Program-made: the position numbers and the translations under genes
The notes under the pieces: generated by a model
The model's database searches: none
Told to the model about the DNA's origin: nothing
Seen by the model: only the letters and a program-made list of their open reading frames with translations
In this document: piece after piece, positions 55,247-64,000 of the stretch
Position numbering within the stretch: position 1 is the first letter of the stretch
Layout of the letters: each line of letters starts with the position of its first letter
Source: Symbiodinium natans
Taxonomy: Eukaryota; Sar; Dinophyceae; Suessiales; Symbiodiniaceae
Length of the DNA: 64,000 nucleotides
Reading direction: 5' to 3'
NCBI GenBank assembly: GCA_905221605.1
Contig: CAJNDS010000684.1
Location: 1 to 64,000 of the forward strand

Positions 55247-55297
55247 CTGGCGGCTAAAGCGACCGTCGCCGCTTGGATCGAAGGTTGTGAGGGCAGC
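55247..55297 (-). CDS. Candidate exon with EF-hand-like loop
   Basis: Acceptor GCGGCAG|G, exon end CGCCAG|G. Exactly 17 codons, in phase. Reads AALTTFDPSGDGRFSRQ. DPSGDGRF fits the first eight positions of an EF-hand calcium loop (D-x-S-x-D-G-x-F); the twelfth, usually Glu, would come from the next exon or is missing. The plus strand of this islet is also open (MHLLGSLAAKATVAAWIEGC), so the strand is not certain. Confidence 0.45.
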
Positions 55298-56114
55298 CTG
55301 CCGCACCACCACCCAAGCCACGGTCTACGGGGTCCTTTAGCTGGTTCGGGGCTTTGGGGTATCCGGCCCTAAACCCTAAACCCTAAACCCTAAACCCTAA
55401 ACCCTAAACCCTAATCCCAAACGCTAAACCCTAAACCCTAAACCCTAAACCCTAAACCCTAGACCCTAGACCCTAAACACTAAACCCCAAGACTGTAGCC
55501 GCTTGGGACGTAGGGCTTGAGGGGTTTGGGTTTCGGGGTTTCGGCTTGAGGGTCCAGGGTTCTGGGGGTTCACGGTTTGGGCTTAGCGTTTAGGGTTTAG
55601 GGTTGACTTACTGGTTCATATAGTGGGGAACTTAGGAAGTCCCGAGCAAGTCTACCTAGAACCCGAAACCCTCTACCCTGCAAAAGAACCCTTTTGCTTA
55701 AGGATCCCCCTACCCCCCCCCCCCCCGCCCCGCCCTCCTTTTGTGAGGTTTTAGGGCTTAGTCTTCGCATAGGGCTTGCTGCTGTCGGAGATACCCTATG
55801 TAACATAAGCCCTAGACCCTTCCCACACTTGCCGGCATCGTAGGGGTAGTCAGAAACGTTAGAAACCCCAAGGCTCACCACACTCTCCGAGACTTGAAGA
55901 CCCTCAGCCGTAAACCCTACAGAAACCAGAAAGCTACTAAATCACCGTGAGAAAGGGAAGCAGCGTAAACCCTGACCAAACAACCCCAAAGCCCCAAACC
56001 CCAGACCCCAAACCCCTTACCTCTACACCCAATCTCTAAACCCCAAACCCCAAAACCCCCAAACCCCAGATGCCGAAACCCAAACCCTAACCCTAAATCC
56101 GAACACCCTTCAGC

Positions 56115-56172
56115 CCTTCAAGCGCCCAGGAGCCTGCATGGTGCCGCATGTGCGGCTAAGGAAGCGTTTGGT
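56115..56172 (-). CDS. Candidate internal exon with GC donor
   Basis: Acceptor CCTCTCAG|A after a C/T-rich tract, donor AAGG|GCTGAAGG. 58 nt: 19 codons plus 1. Reads TKRFLSRTCGTMQAPGRLK. Confidence 0.45.
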
Positions 56173-56795
56173 CTGAGAGGCCGGGAGAAGCTACTACTTT
56201 TCGGAGGTATTTGGGGTTCAAGGGTTTAGGGGTTCAGGGTTGAGGGGTTATTTAGGGTATTTAGGGTTCAGAGAAATTAGGGTTTGGGCTTGGGTATTTC
56301 TACTATAACCGTAACCTGCTGCAGGTACTACTACTAACAATTCGTGGACCAAGGGTTCATTTGCCTAAAGAAAGACCTGGGCGAGGTCCTAGTGGTAAGA
56401 AAAACCTCCAGCAACTAAACGGTTTAAAGCCCGTAAAGCCGCTCAAAGGCTCTGAACCCTAGACCCTAGACCCCTAAACCTAAATCAACTAAAGCACGAA
56501 AGCCTCTAAAGCCACGCGAAGCCTCTAAACCCTCTGACCCCTTCCCCTTACATCTCCATAAGCCCTATTTCTAAAGCCTCTGAGACCCCTAAACCCATAT
56601 CCTAAACCCTAAACCCTAAACCCTAAACCCTAAACCCTAAACCCTAAACCCTAAACCCTAAACCCTGAACCCTGAACCCTGAATCCTAGAACCAGAAGCC
56701 CCCCCAAATCTCCAAAACCATCTGATCGCTGCGCCTAAACACCTAAGGATGCACCCTGAAACCCCCAGAGCTGCAAAACCCTTACATTCGAGGGA

Positions 56796-56982
56796 TGGGT
56801 TTAGGGTTTAGGGTTTAGGGTTTAGGGTTTAGGGTTTAGGGTTTAGGGTTTAGGGTTTAGGGTTTAGGGTTTAGGGTTTAGGGTTTAGGGTTTAGGGTTT
56901 AGGGTTTAGGGTTTCGGGTTTCGGGTTTAGGGTTTAGGGTTTCGGGTTTAGGGTTTCGGGTTTAGGGTTTAGGGTTTTAGGG
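56796..56982 (+). repeat. Long TTTAGGG array with TTTCGGG variants
   Basis: About 26 heptamers; TTTCGGG variants appear only in the last third. Confidence 0.95.
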
Positions 56983-57468
56983 TACCTTGGACACTTAAGG
57001 TTGCACCCTTGCGTTTAGGGGGGACCCCTTTTTTCAAGATCCTTAAGGTAGGATACTGGCCATATTAGGAGTATATTAAGGGGAACGTTTCGGACCACCT
57101 TCGGGGAACGAGTCTTCATCCCTTGATACATGCGACAAGCCCGGAAGACCCTCAAGCAGCTGAAGCTGTCTGACGGGGCCTAGTCAAGCAGAGGAACTAG
57201 GGCCTAGAGAGGTTTGTTCCAAGTCTAAATCGACCTGGACACCTTAACCTACTGGTTTTTCGTAGGGAATGAGGGAATTAGGTACCTGACATCCCCCCCC
57301 CTCTTCCCTTTGAGGGAGTATATAAGCTAAGGGCAATACAGCGATTGTGTGATTTTCATTGTTTCGGAGGTTTTTTAGGCAGATAGTAGTAAACCCTAGA
57401 CCGCAAACCCTAAACCCTAAACCCTCTCTTTTCTTTTTTTTGGGGTTTCTTAGCTAAATAGTACGTAC

Positions 57469-57517
57469 TGGTTGGGCTCGGGCCGACTTCGCGGCTTCCA
57501 CCGCGGCTGCCGAAGGC
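57469..57517 (-). CDS. Candidate internal exon, Ala-rich
   Basis: Acceptor GCCCAG|G, donor CCA|GTACGTAC. 49 nt: 1 base plus 16 codons. Reads PSAAAVEAAKSARAQP. Confidence 0.5.
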
Positions 57518-57715
57518 CTGGGCTTTGAAATGATGTGGGTTAGGGTTTAGGGTTGAGGGTTTTGAGAGGTTTAGGGGGCTTGGGGGTTTAAGGGGCTTGG
57601 GGGTTGAGGGGCTTGGGGGTTTAAGGGGTAGGGGGTTTGGGGTTTAGGGGTTTAGGGGCTTGATACCCCCAAACCCTAAACCCGTTAATTCGTAGTTTTC
57701 GTGATGTTATTTCCC

Positions 57716-57768
57716 CGAAGAGTGTGTAGGTAGGGCCGGGTTGAGGTCCCGCCACGGCCGGTGGGTGC
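57716..57768 (-). CDS. Candidate exon, ends uncertain
   Basis: Acceptor AGAAAAAG|GCA directly beside the inverted-repeat element at 57775-57919. Reads APTGRGGTSTRPYLHTLRG. Donor not resolved. Confidence 0.35.
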
Positions 57769-57774
57769 CTTTTT

Positions 57775-57857
57775 CTACTTATTGCTTAAGAATCGCCCGC
57801 CCCCCCAAAAATACTCTTCCTTATAAGGGCAATATAGGGATTAACTTTATTATTATA

Positions 57858-57891
<34 letters not shown>

Positions 57892-57919
57892 GGGAGGGGG
57901 GTTCTTCAGCAAATCGTAG
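57775..57919. mobile_element. Family P4 copy with AT microsatellite centre
   Basis: CTACTTATTGCTTAAGAA to TTCTTCAGCAAATCGTAG; the centre holds (AT)n and a T run. Inserted between the candidate exons at 57716-57768 and 57957-58014. Confidence 0.65.
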
Positions 57920-57956
57920 TTTTCAATGGAAAAAATCAGGTCAGGCGTCGCCCCAC

Positions 57957-58014
57957 ATGCCAAAATCGCGCTCTCTCGGATGAGTCCCATGTGCACTCCG
58001 TGGTCTCCAACATC
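57957..58014 (-). CDS. Candidate internal exon
   Basis: Acceptor AGAGCAG|GATG, donor GCAT|GTGGGGCG. 58 nt: 19 codons plus 1. Reads DVGDHGVHMGLIRESAILA. The frame stays open to about 57920, where an inverted-repeat element begins, so a longer exon is possible. Confidence 0.5.
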
Positions 58015-58078
58015 CTGCTCTGCCGATAGGCGGGTTTAGGGTTTAAGGGTTTAGGGTGTTAGGGCTTTAGGGCTTTTG

Positions 58079-58185
58079 GGGTTTTGGGGTTTTGGGGTTT
58101 TAGGGTTTTAGGGTTTTAGGGTTTTAGGGTTTTAGGGTTTTAGGGTTTTAGGGCTTTAGGCTTTAGGGTTTTAGGGTTTTAGGGA
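58079..58185 (+). repeat. Octamer telomere-like block TTTTGGGG then TTTTAGGG
   Basis: Three TTTTGGGG units followed by about 11 TTTTAGGG units (one CTTTAGGC break). TTTTAGGG is the telomere repeat known from Chlamydomonas; here it is more likely an expanded slippage variant. Confidence 0.9.
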
Positions 58186-58255
58186 TGCAATCGCTTGATG
58201 CGAAAACGCGGCAGGGGGCCCATACATTTCTGCTTCGCGGCCTCTATGGATGCGT
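58184..58255 (-). CDS. Candidate exon next to octamer telomeric block
   Basis: Acceptor AAACAG|AC. Reads ASIEAAKQKCMGPLPRFRIK. The donor is not resolved, so the low-coordinate end is approximate. Codons are G/C-ending and basic residues dominate. Confidence 0.4.
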
Positions 58256-59334
58256 CTGTTTTATATAGGGACTAGGGTTCCAATTATGGGCCTTCATTTG
58301 GGTTGTGGGTTCAGGGTTTAGGGTTTAGGGCTTATATACACTAGACATAAAAAGGGCCCATTCGCCCATACTTCGGATCCCTACAAACAAAGCTAAGCAT
58401 ACCAAGGGCCCATGGTTCCAACCTTAGATAGGGGGATCTGCATTTTCGTGGTGTTCCACATGGTGCCCGAGTGCTCTTGGACTGATCTTAGAACTGTCTT
58501 CAAGTGATCCTAACCCCCAAAAACAGAACAAGGGTATATTGCTTCGAAACCCTAAGCCCGCAACCCCCGAAACCCTAAACCCCAGACCTGCAAGCCCTGA
58601 GTATCAGCAGGCGGGTGGCTTGTCTGGCATCAGGCTGTCGCGTCGGGGGCGCGTATAGCAGTCCGCACCTCAAAAGCCAATGGGTGGGTTCAGGGTTTAG
58701 GGTTTAAGGCTCGGGTTCAGGGCTGAGATTCGTCCTACACTCCTAATGCGGGGTGATGTATCTCCTGCCCCAAGACCACAAACTCACCCACTCAAGTCGA
58801 GTGTCACATCGTGTGGGAAGGCCCTAAGCTCTAAACCCTAAAGCCCAAACCCTAAACCCTAAAACCGAAACCCTAAACCCTAAAGCCCTAAACCCCAGGA
58901 ACCAACCTCACTCACCCTCCGACACCGCGTGGTTAGGGTTTAGGGTTTCGGGTTTCGGGTTTACGACCAAGGTACGTACAACTTCAGATGACAGTACCCA
59001 TGAACATCCAAGTAACACCCTGAAGCCTACACCCCAAAAACTCTAAGCAACGTAAACCCAGAAAAAAACCCTAGAGGGTACTTGTACTTGGGAGGGGTCT
59101 AGGTAAACCCCAACCCCCCGGCCTCCCGCAAAACCCAAAACCCAAAGCCCTACGCCTTAAACCCCTAAACCCCAGAATCTAGGCCCTCTGCAACCCAAAA
59201 AAGACAGAACAAAAACAAAAGAAGCTGAGGGCCCCACTGCCCGGCCTGGGTTCCAGTTTCGCCTGTCGGGGGGGGGGGGGGGGGGGGGAACTTCGGGGGC
59301 CTCTCAGAGCTTTAGTGTGGTTTAGGGTTTACGG

Positions 59335-59391
59335 CTGGGATGTTCCCCCTTCCGAGAAAGGACTGTGAGTATATAAGTGGGAACATCCCAA
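59335..59391. mobile_element. Family P2, internally deleted copy
   Basis: 57 bp: outer arms CTGGGATGTTCCCCC and GTGGGAACATCCCA kept, most of the inner arms deleted. Confidence 0.65.
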
Positions 59392-60141
59392 ACAGAGGGC
59401 TTTTTGAGGGGCTTTAGAGTTTAGGGCTATGGTTTAGGGTTTAGGGCTTTTTAAGGGGCTTTAGGGATTAGGGTTAAGGTTCAGGGTTTGGGGCTTAGGG
59501 TTGTTTAGGGGCTTCAGTGCTTTAGGGTTTAGGGCGTATACTCCCCTTAGCACCGTAAAAGAATAGCAAGATGTTTAATATGCTCGTGGGCTTCAGATAA
59601 AAGAATAGAAAAGCAACTCCTAGCGTTTTAGGAGTTAGGGCTTAGTGTTTTTGTTCGTTTAAGGGGGTTTAGGGTTCAGGTTTAGGGTTTAGGGCTTAGG
59701 GTTGCTTATGGTTTTTCAGGGGCTTTCGCGCTTTAGGGTTTAGGGCCTATAGGGTCTTTTTTTTTAACGGCCTGTTTGGGGAGGAGGTATTCTACGGCTT
59801 AGGGATTTCCAGGGGCTATGGGGTGTGTTAGGGGTCTCTGGCGTTTTTTAAGGGGATTGGAATGTTTCTGAAATGGGATCCTCTTAAACCCCAAAAGGGA
59901 GCAAACAAAAGATCCACGAAGGGCTTACCCAGCTAGGCATTTTGTACGTTGATTTGTGTGCTAAGGGCTGTTTAGGGGTTTCGTGTGGGTTTGAAGTTGC
60001 TTCTGCGGAGCTTTAGATTTTGGTTCTTTGTTACGGGCTGTTTAGGGGGCTTTGAGTTGCTTCTGGGAGGCTTGAGGGTTTGAGGGTGTTTTTCTTGAGG
60101 GCTGGAGGTGTTGGGGAGGGTGCGCCACCCCGATCCCTGAA

Positions 60142-60243
60142 CTTGGTAGCCCAGTCACCGATGTTATTGCAAGGGTGCTTTTTTTTTTTAGGCTGGCTTC
60201 TTTGTAAGGAAAGCCTTGAACCCAAAAAGGCTGGGCTACAAAG
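60142..60243 (+). mobile_element. Family P1 copy 5, right arm shortened
   Basis: CTTGGTAGCCCAGTCACC to GGCTGGGCTACAAAG; the ACC before the right arm found in other copies is lost. Confidence 0.7.
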
Positions 60244-60467
60244 CTTCCCGGAAACCCTAAACCCTAAAGCCAAAACCTGAAACAAAGGGAATAAGGGCCT
60301 ACTCCGGGTCCAAGGAATTAGGGCCCCAAACCCTAAGACAATAAACCCTAAGACCCTAAACCCTAAGACCCTAAAACCTAAACCCTAAACCCAAAACCTT
60401 CATACCCTAAGACGCTAAGACCCTAAAACCCTAAAGCCCTCAACCCCAGGAACCAAACCTCGCGGAC

Positions 60468-60528
60468 CCTCCGACATCGCCTGCGCCGGCGGCTTCTTCA
60501 CTGCTTGGCGCGTGAGGCGGGTGGCCGC
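60468..60528 (-). CDS. Candidate internal exon with polypyrimidine acceptor
   Basis: Acceptor CCCCCCCAG|GCG after a C tract. Donor GGAGG|GTCCGCG, or 9 bases further on at GAG|GTTTGG. 61 nt: 20 codons plus 1. Reads AATRLTRQAVKKPPAQAMSE. The sequence around its donor is repeated at 58890-58935, where the same site reads GGAGG|GTGAGTGAG, suggesting paralogous exon ends. Confidence 0.55.
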
Positions 60529-60825
60529 CTGGGGGGGAATCGGTGTTGAGGTTTGGGGTTTAGGGCCTCCGCCGTAAACAGTAAACCCCAAACCCCAAAC
60601 CCCAAACCCTAAACCCTAAACCCTAAACCCTAAACCCTAACCCTATAAACCCTGAACCCTGAACCCTGAAGCCTGAAGCCTGAAGCCTGAAGCCTGAAGC
60701 CTGTCGAAGCCCTAACCCTAAACCCTAAACCCCGCAACAGCCCCAAAACATTTCGTCCAAGCCCCGATAAGCCACGAGCGAGACTGGGATCTGGGGAGAA
60801 ACTACCCAGCTGTAGCGCCTTCTTT

Positions 60826-60934
60826 CTTGGTACGCCAGTAGCCATATTACGATAAGGGTGCCTTTCTGGTTAGTTACTTTACAAGGGAACCTTGAACCAA
60901 CAAAAAGGCTAAAGGGTCGCACTGTGCTACCAAG
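60826..60934 (+). mobile_element. Family P1 copy 6
   Basis: CTTGGTACGCCAGTAGCC to CACTGTGCTACCAAG, with the conserved ATATTACGATAAGGGTGCC inner arm. Confidence 0.75.
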
Positions 60935-61062
60935 CTTTCATGTACATTCGAAAAGCCATAACATTCAGAACACCCCAATAAGAACTGTGGTTGGCCGTCT
61001 GGGAAGGATGTACTGGCCTGGCCTGGCCATGACAATTCACAGAAAGAGCACACTAAACCCTA

Positions 61063-61176
61063 CACCCTAAACCCTAAATCCGAAACCCTAAACCCTAAAC
61101 CCGAAACCCTAAACCCTAAACCCTAAATCCGAAACCCTAAACCCTAAACCCTAAATCCGAAACCCTAAACCCTAAA
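61063..61176 (-). repeat. Higher-order 28 bp telomeric repeat
   Basis: Heptamers in the order CCCTAAA x3 then TCCGAAA, repeated twice exactly, with a shorter related period before. A 28 bp unit has been duplicated as a block. Confidence 0.85.
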
Positions 61177-61177
61177 C

Positions 61178-61249
61178 CCTCCCACATGGAGACGGTCGTA
61201 GGGTGCTGGCTCACAGGGTAAGAGATCAAGAGATCAAACCTAGAGCCTC
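61178..61249 (-). CDS. Candidate internal exon with telomeric-repeat donor
   Basis: Acceptor CACGCAG|G; donor GGAGG|GTTTAGGG is formed by the first heptamer of the adjoining array. 72 nt: 2 bases, 23 codons, 1 base. Includes RFDLLISYPVSQHPTTVSMW. A tRNA reading of this islet was considered and rejected. Confidence 0.5.
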
Positions 61250-61356
61250 CTGCGTGCACACTCAGGAGCCTAGAGCCCTAAACCCTAAACCCTAAACCCT
61301 AAACCCGGAACCCTGAACGCCTAGGCCTTCTGCGACAAAAAGGACCCTAAGCCCAC

Positions 61357-61397
61357 TAGCAGCAAGGCCTGCTGCTTGGCAGTTTGCGGCATCTTGC
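61357..61397 (-). CDS. Candidate internal exon, short basic
   Basis: Acceptor GCCAAG|G, donor CTA|GTGGGC. 41 nt: 2 bases plus 13 codons. Reads KMPQTAKQQALLL. Confidence 0.45.
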
Positions 61398-61933
61398 CTT
61401 GGCAAGGCAAGGTGGGGGTTTGGGGTTTAGGGTTCAGGGGTTAGGGTTTAGGGTTGGGGGGCCTCGGGTTGAGGTTTCCAGGCTTTAGGGCAGAGTGTTG
61501 AGTTCTTCTCTAGCCGCAGATGCTCAAACCCTAAAACGTGAGTGCACAAACCCCCTGAACGCCCCAAAGCCACTCAATCTGCCCTCAAAGGAAGCCTAAC
61601 CCTGCTGTCTTGGTGGTTCTTGCTTTCAACTTTCGGGTCTGGTTTAGGAACCTACGATTCTTTAGGCTTTGGCGGCTCTAAAGGTCTTCTACAAGAGCCA
61701 ACTGCAGAACTGAAGCTCCCCGCACTACCGGACGGATGTTAGTCCTTAGGGCTGAGGGTGTGTCATAGGCTCCTTAACTTAAGGAAGAGGGTTCATGGGG
61801 GGAGGTCCCGAGGGAAATTCAGGGAACCTGAGGGAGTAGTGGGCAGTGTTAGGGAACCTTGGTTTACATAACCACCTTGAACCCTAAACCCTAAACCCCA
61901 AACCCTAAACCCTAAACAACCCTTCACGTTTAC

Positions 61934-61998
61934 CATGTGCTTGGCGAGCTGCGCACGAGCCGTGGGCTCGACGAACGTGCCCGAGCCATCGGAAAGGC
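61934..61998 (-). CDS. Candidate internal exon, strong splice sites
   Basis: Acceptor CCGCAG|G and donor ATG|GTAAACGTG, one of the best donors in the window. 65 nt: 2 bases plus 21 codons. Reads SDGSGTFVEPTARAQLAKHM. The C-terminal KHM|GT resembles the end of the exon at 21069 (VRM|GT). Confidence 0.55.
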
Positions 61999-62083
61999 CT
62001 GCGGCTGCTCTTAGTTTAGGGTTTAGGGTTTAGGGTGTAGGGTGTAGGGTTTAGGGTTTAGGGTTTAGGGTTTAGGGTTAGGG

Positions 62084-62167
62084 TTGGGATGGTCCCCCTT
62101 ATACTAACCTTAATCGGGATTATAATTGGGGGTTCTATACCCCTGTTAGACGGGGGAACATCCTAAG
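62084..62167. mobile_element. Family P2 copy
   Basis: GTTGGGATGGTCCCCCTTAT to CGGGGGAACATCCTAA; shortened centre. Directly followed by a family P3 copy. Confidence 0.7.
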
Positions 62168-62177
62168 CCGCTTCTGT

Positions 62178-62294
62178 AGGGGCCTGAATAATTAGAATAG
62201 GGCTTTCGGGGGGGGGGGGGGTCATTATATAGCATAATTGCAAAATTTACAAAGGGACAGTAAGGGAATATGATTAGTAATTGCTCCGACCCCT
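62178..62294. mobile_element. Family P3 copy with G-run insertion
   Basis: AGGGGCCTGAATAATTAGAA to AATTGCTCCGACCCCT; an expanded G run lies after AGGGCTTTC. Confidence 0.65.
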
Positions 62295-62659
62295 TTGTCA
62301 AGCTGCTAAGCCCTTCAAGTCTGAACATTGTTCAGGGTTTAGGTCCTCCACCTTGCAAGAAGGTTTTGAAAAATCATATGCTTTGAAGCAAGCTTGCACG
62401 GCTTTAAAAAGCGGGGGGGGGGGGGGGGGGGGAGGGCCCAGAAAACCAGAGGACCAGGAGACCACCAAGAAACAAAGGACCCCCAAAAAAGATGTCCTAA
62501 AAGAAGTCCTGACAAAATAGACCCTCCGTTATAAACGATACGCCCTGAACAAACCTAATTCTGGCCACCTACACCCCTAAACCCTCAACCCGTAACCCCA
62601 AACCCCAAACCCTAAACCCCTAAACACCTAAACCCTTAAACCTCCAAGCCCCTATCAAC

Positions 62660-62742
62660 CCGCCAGTCGCTCCGGGGACCGCGCGGGCCGCCCTGCAGCA
62701 GCGCCTGTTGGCGGGGCGGCGGCACCCTCCAGATATGGGGGC
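62660..62742 (-). CDS. Candidate internal exon, Ala/Pro-rich
   Basis: Acceptor CCCAG|G, donor GGCGG|GTTGAT. 83 nt: 1 base, 27 codons, 1 base. Reads PPYLEGAAAPPTGAAAGRPA and then an Arg/Ser-rich end. A second frame is open but has poorer composition. Confidence 0.45.
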
Positions 62743-62767
62743 CTGGGACGCGGGCTTAAACTGGTTC

Positions 62768-63050
62768 GGGTTTAGGGTTTAGGGTTTAGGGTTTAGGGTT
62801 TAGGGTTTAGGGTTTAGGGTTTAGGGTTTAGGGTTTAGGGTTTAGGGTTTAGGGTTTATGGTTTAGGTTTAGGGTTTAGGGTTTAGGGTTTAGGGTTTAG
62901 GGTTTAGGGTTAGGGTTTAGGGTTTAGGGTTTAGGGGTTTAGGGGTTTAGGGGTTTAGGGGTTTCGGGGTTTCGGGGTTTAGGGGTTTAGGGGTTTAGGG
63001 GTTTAGGGGCTTAGGGTTTAAGGTTTAAGATTTAAGGTTTAGGGTTTAGG
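62768..63050 (+). repeat. TTTAGGG array passing into TTTAGGGG octamers
   Basis: About 24 heptamers, then from about 62930 to 63010 roughly ten octamers TTTAGGGG with two adjacent TTTCGGGG. Confidence 0.9.
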
Positions 63051-63123
63051 GTGCGGCGGCTTGGCTTCAGGGAAGGCAAACGAGATTTTCAACCACTAGT
63101 ACATCAACCCCGAATGATAACCC

Positions 63124-63162
63124 AAGCCTGATAGCCTAAGAGGGTACCACTGCGCTACCAAG
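63124..63162 (+). mobile_element. Family P1 copy 7, right-end fragment
   Basis: Only the right part (AGGGTACCACTGCGCTACCAAG-like) is recognisable; the left arm is missing. Confidence 0.5.
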
Positions 63163-63168
63163 TTACCC

Positions 63169-63312
63169 TAAACCCTAAACCCTAGTGGGCTACCAACAAA
63201 CCCTAAACCCTAAACCCTAAACCCTAAACCCTAAACCCTAAACCCTAAACCCTAAACCCTAAACCCTAAACCCTAAACCCTAAACCCTAAACCCTAAACC
63301 CTAAACCCTAAG
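63169..63312 (-). repeat. Long CCCTAAA array
   Basis: Two heptamers, a short break with GTGGGCTACCAA, then about 16 perfect heptamers. Confidence 0.95.
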
Positions 63313-63873
63313 CCCTGCAGGTCCGAAGCCCTGAGCCGGGTTTCCCGGCACACGCATTGCCCCCCGATTCGGTGAGGGAGGTCGCGCTGCGGCACCGGTC
63401 ACGACCATGTCGTCTGGGCGCGGGCTTAGGGTCTGGTCTAGGGTCTAGGGTCTGGGGTTTCGGGTTTAGGGTCTGGGGTTTAGGGTTTAGGGTTTAGGGC
63501 TTGGGGTTTAGGGTTTGGGGTTTAGGGTCCACCCTGACCCTATATCTAAACCCGACTGAAACAACCCCAAGCACACAACCCCATTCTCCCCCCGCCCATC
63601 CCCCCCTACATTTCTGGTCTGGGCAAGGAATTGCTAAACCGTCCTGCTGATGCGTAAAAAAACCCTAATGCCGGAAGTAGCTTCGGGCTGGTTACATGGT
63701 CCCCTTGTATGGGCCCTTAAACCGGGGGACCCCTGACAAACCCCATGCATACCCCATAGAATCCAAAAGCCCATACTTCAGAACCCTTTTGAAGAAGGTA
63801 AGGGAACATAGTAAGGGACCATGAAGTTATATAAGCTCTAACTCAACCCTAGACTTCCCTTGCCGGCACCTGG

Positions 63874-63987
63874 CTTGGCAGCCCAGTAACCATATTACAA
63901 TAAGGGGGTGCCTTTTTTGGGGCTGGTTACTTTATAACGGAACCTGGAACCATAAAAACGGGAAAAGGGTACCACTGGCCTACCAAG
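63874..63987 (+). mobile_element. Family P1 copy 8
   Basis: CTTGGCAGCCCAGTAACC to CACTGGCCTACCAAG, with inner AAAAGGGTACC as in copies 2 and 4. Confidence 0.75.
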
Positions 63988-64000
63988 CCTGAAAACCATT

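Larger units (their letters stand above)
58930..60440. other. Degenerate heptamer DNA with elements, no firm exon
   Basis: Holds a poly-G run (59268), a family P2 remnant and a P1 copy. No convincing open islet was found. Confidence 0.45.
49196..63312. repeat. Interstitial telomeric heptamer zone, right part
   Basis: Same texture as 1-35 kb, resuming directly after the satellite and broken by the C-rich and GC-rich blocks at 51.9-54.2 kb. Longest arrays: 51535-51681, 56796-56982, 62768-62930 and 63198-63310. Confidence 0.9.

Noticed and set aside
61185-61260. tRNA-like segment
   Set aside because: No consistent D, anticodon and T arms; the islet reads better as an exon.
62768-64000. A real chromosome end at the right edge
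   Set aside because: Arrays point both ways and unique DNA and elements continue to the last base.

Overview
The window looks like dinoflagellate nuclear DNA. The reasons are: Arabidopsis-type telomeric heptamers (TTTAGGG/CCCTAAA) scattered in both orientations over most of the window; short GC-rich coding islets with AG|G acceptors and mixed GT/GC/GA donors; GC-rich third codon positions in those islets; and a LINE with C-terminal zinc fingers. No family or genus can be named from the sequence. No dinoflagellate spliced-leader sequence, rRNA or tRNA was seen. A 100-base N run at 36369-36468 marks an assembly gap.

Layout. 1-1000: C/A-rich low-complexity DNA and a 16-19 bp minisatellite. About 1.0-34.7 kb and 49.2-63.4 kb: interstitial telomeric arrays alternate with 30-150 bp islets. 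Read on the minus strand, most islets are open, have convincing amino-acid composition and end in plausible splice sites. I therefore read this as one very large gene, or a same-direction cluster of genes, on the minus strand, with small exons and introns built largely from telomeric heptamers. About 60 candidate exons are listed. They encode Lys/Glu/Ala-rich segments (15.9-20 kb), acidic Ser/Asp/Glu segments (21.5-25.9 kb), one EF-hand-like loop (55.25 kb) and a recurring P[ST]xxE[IV] motif. No overall function is recognised, and continuity of reading phase between exons is not proven.

35.3-44.7 kb is a different world: a tandem array of a roughly 30 bp unit interleaved with large foldback palindromes, split at 36854-41989 by a complete-looking minus-strand LINE (ORF1, then ORF2 with endonuclease, reverse transcriptase and two zinc fingers, and an ATG-repeat tail) flanked by an 11 bp target duplication. 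45.2-48.9 kb is a pyrimidine-rich higher-order satellite with a period near 1.37-1.41 kb. 51.9-52.5 kb is a C-rich tract and 52.5-54.2 kb a GC-rich block with a CATCATGAGCATCAGC motif.

Several families of short inverted-repeat elements recur in the telomeric-repeat zones. The best has eight copies, all in one orientation, whose inverted ends (CTTGGTAGCC...GGCTACCAAG) carry GT and AG at the right places to act as intron boundaries. Together with heptamers that supply G|GTTTAGGG donors, this suggests a genome region where introns are made from mobile and telomeric DNA. All exon calls rest on reading by eye and need transcript evidence.
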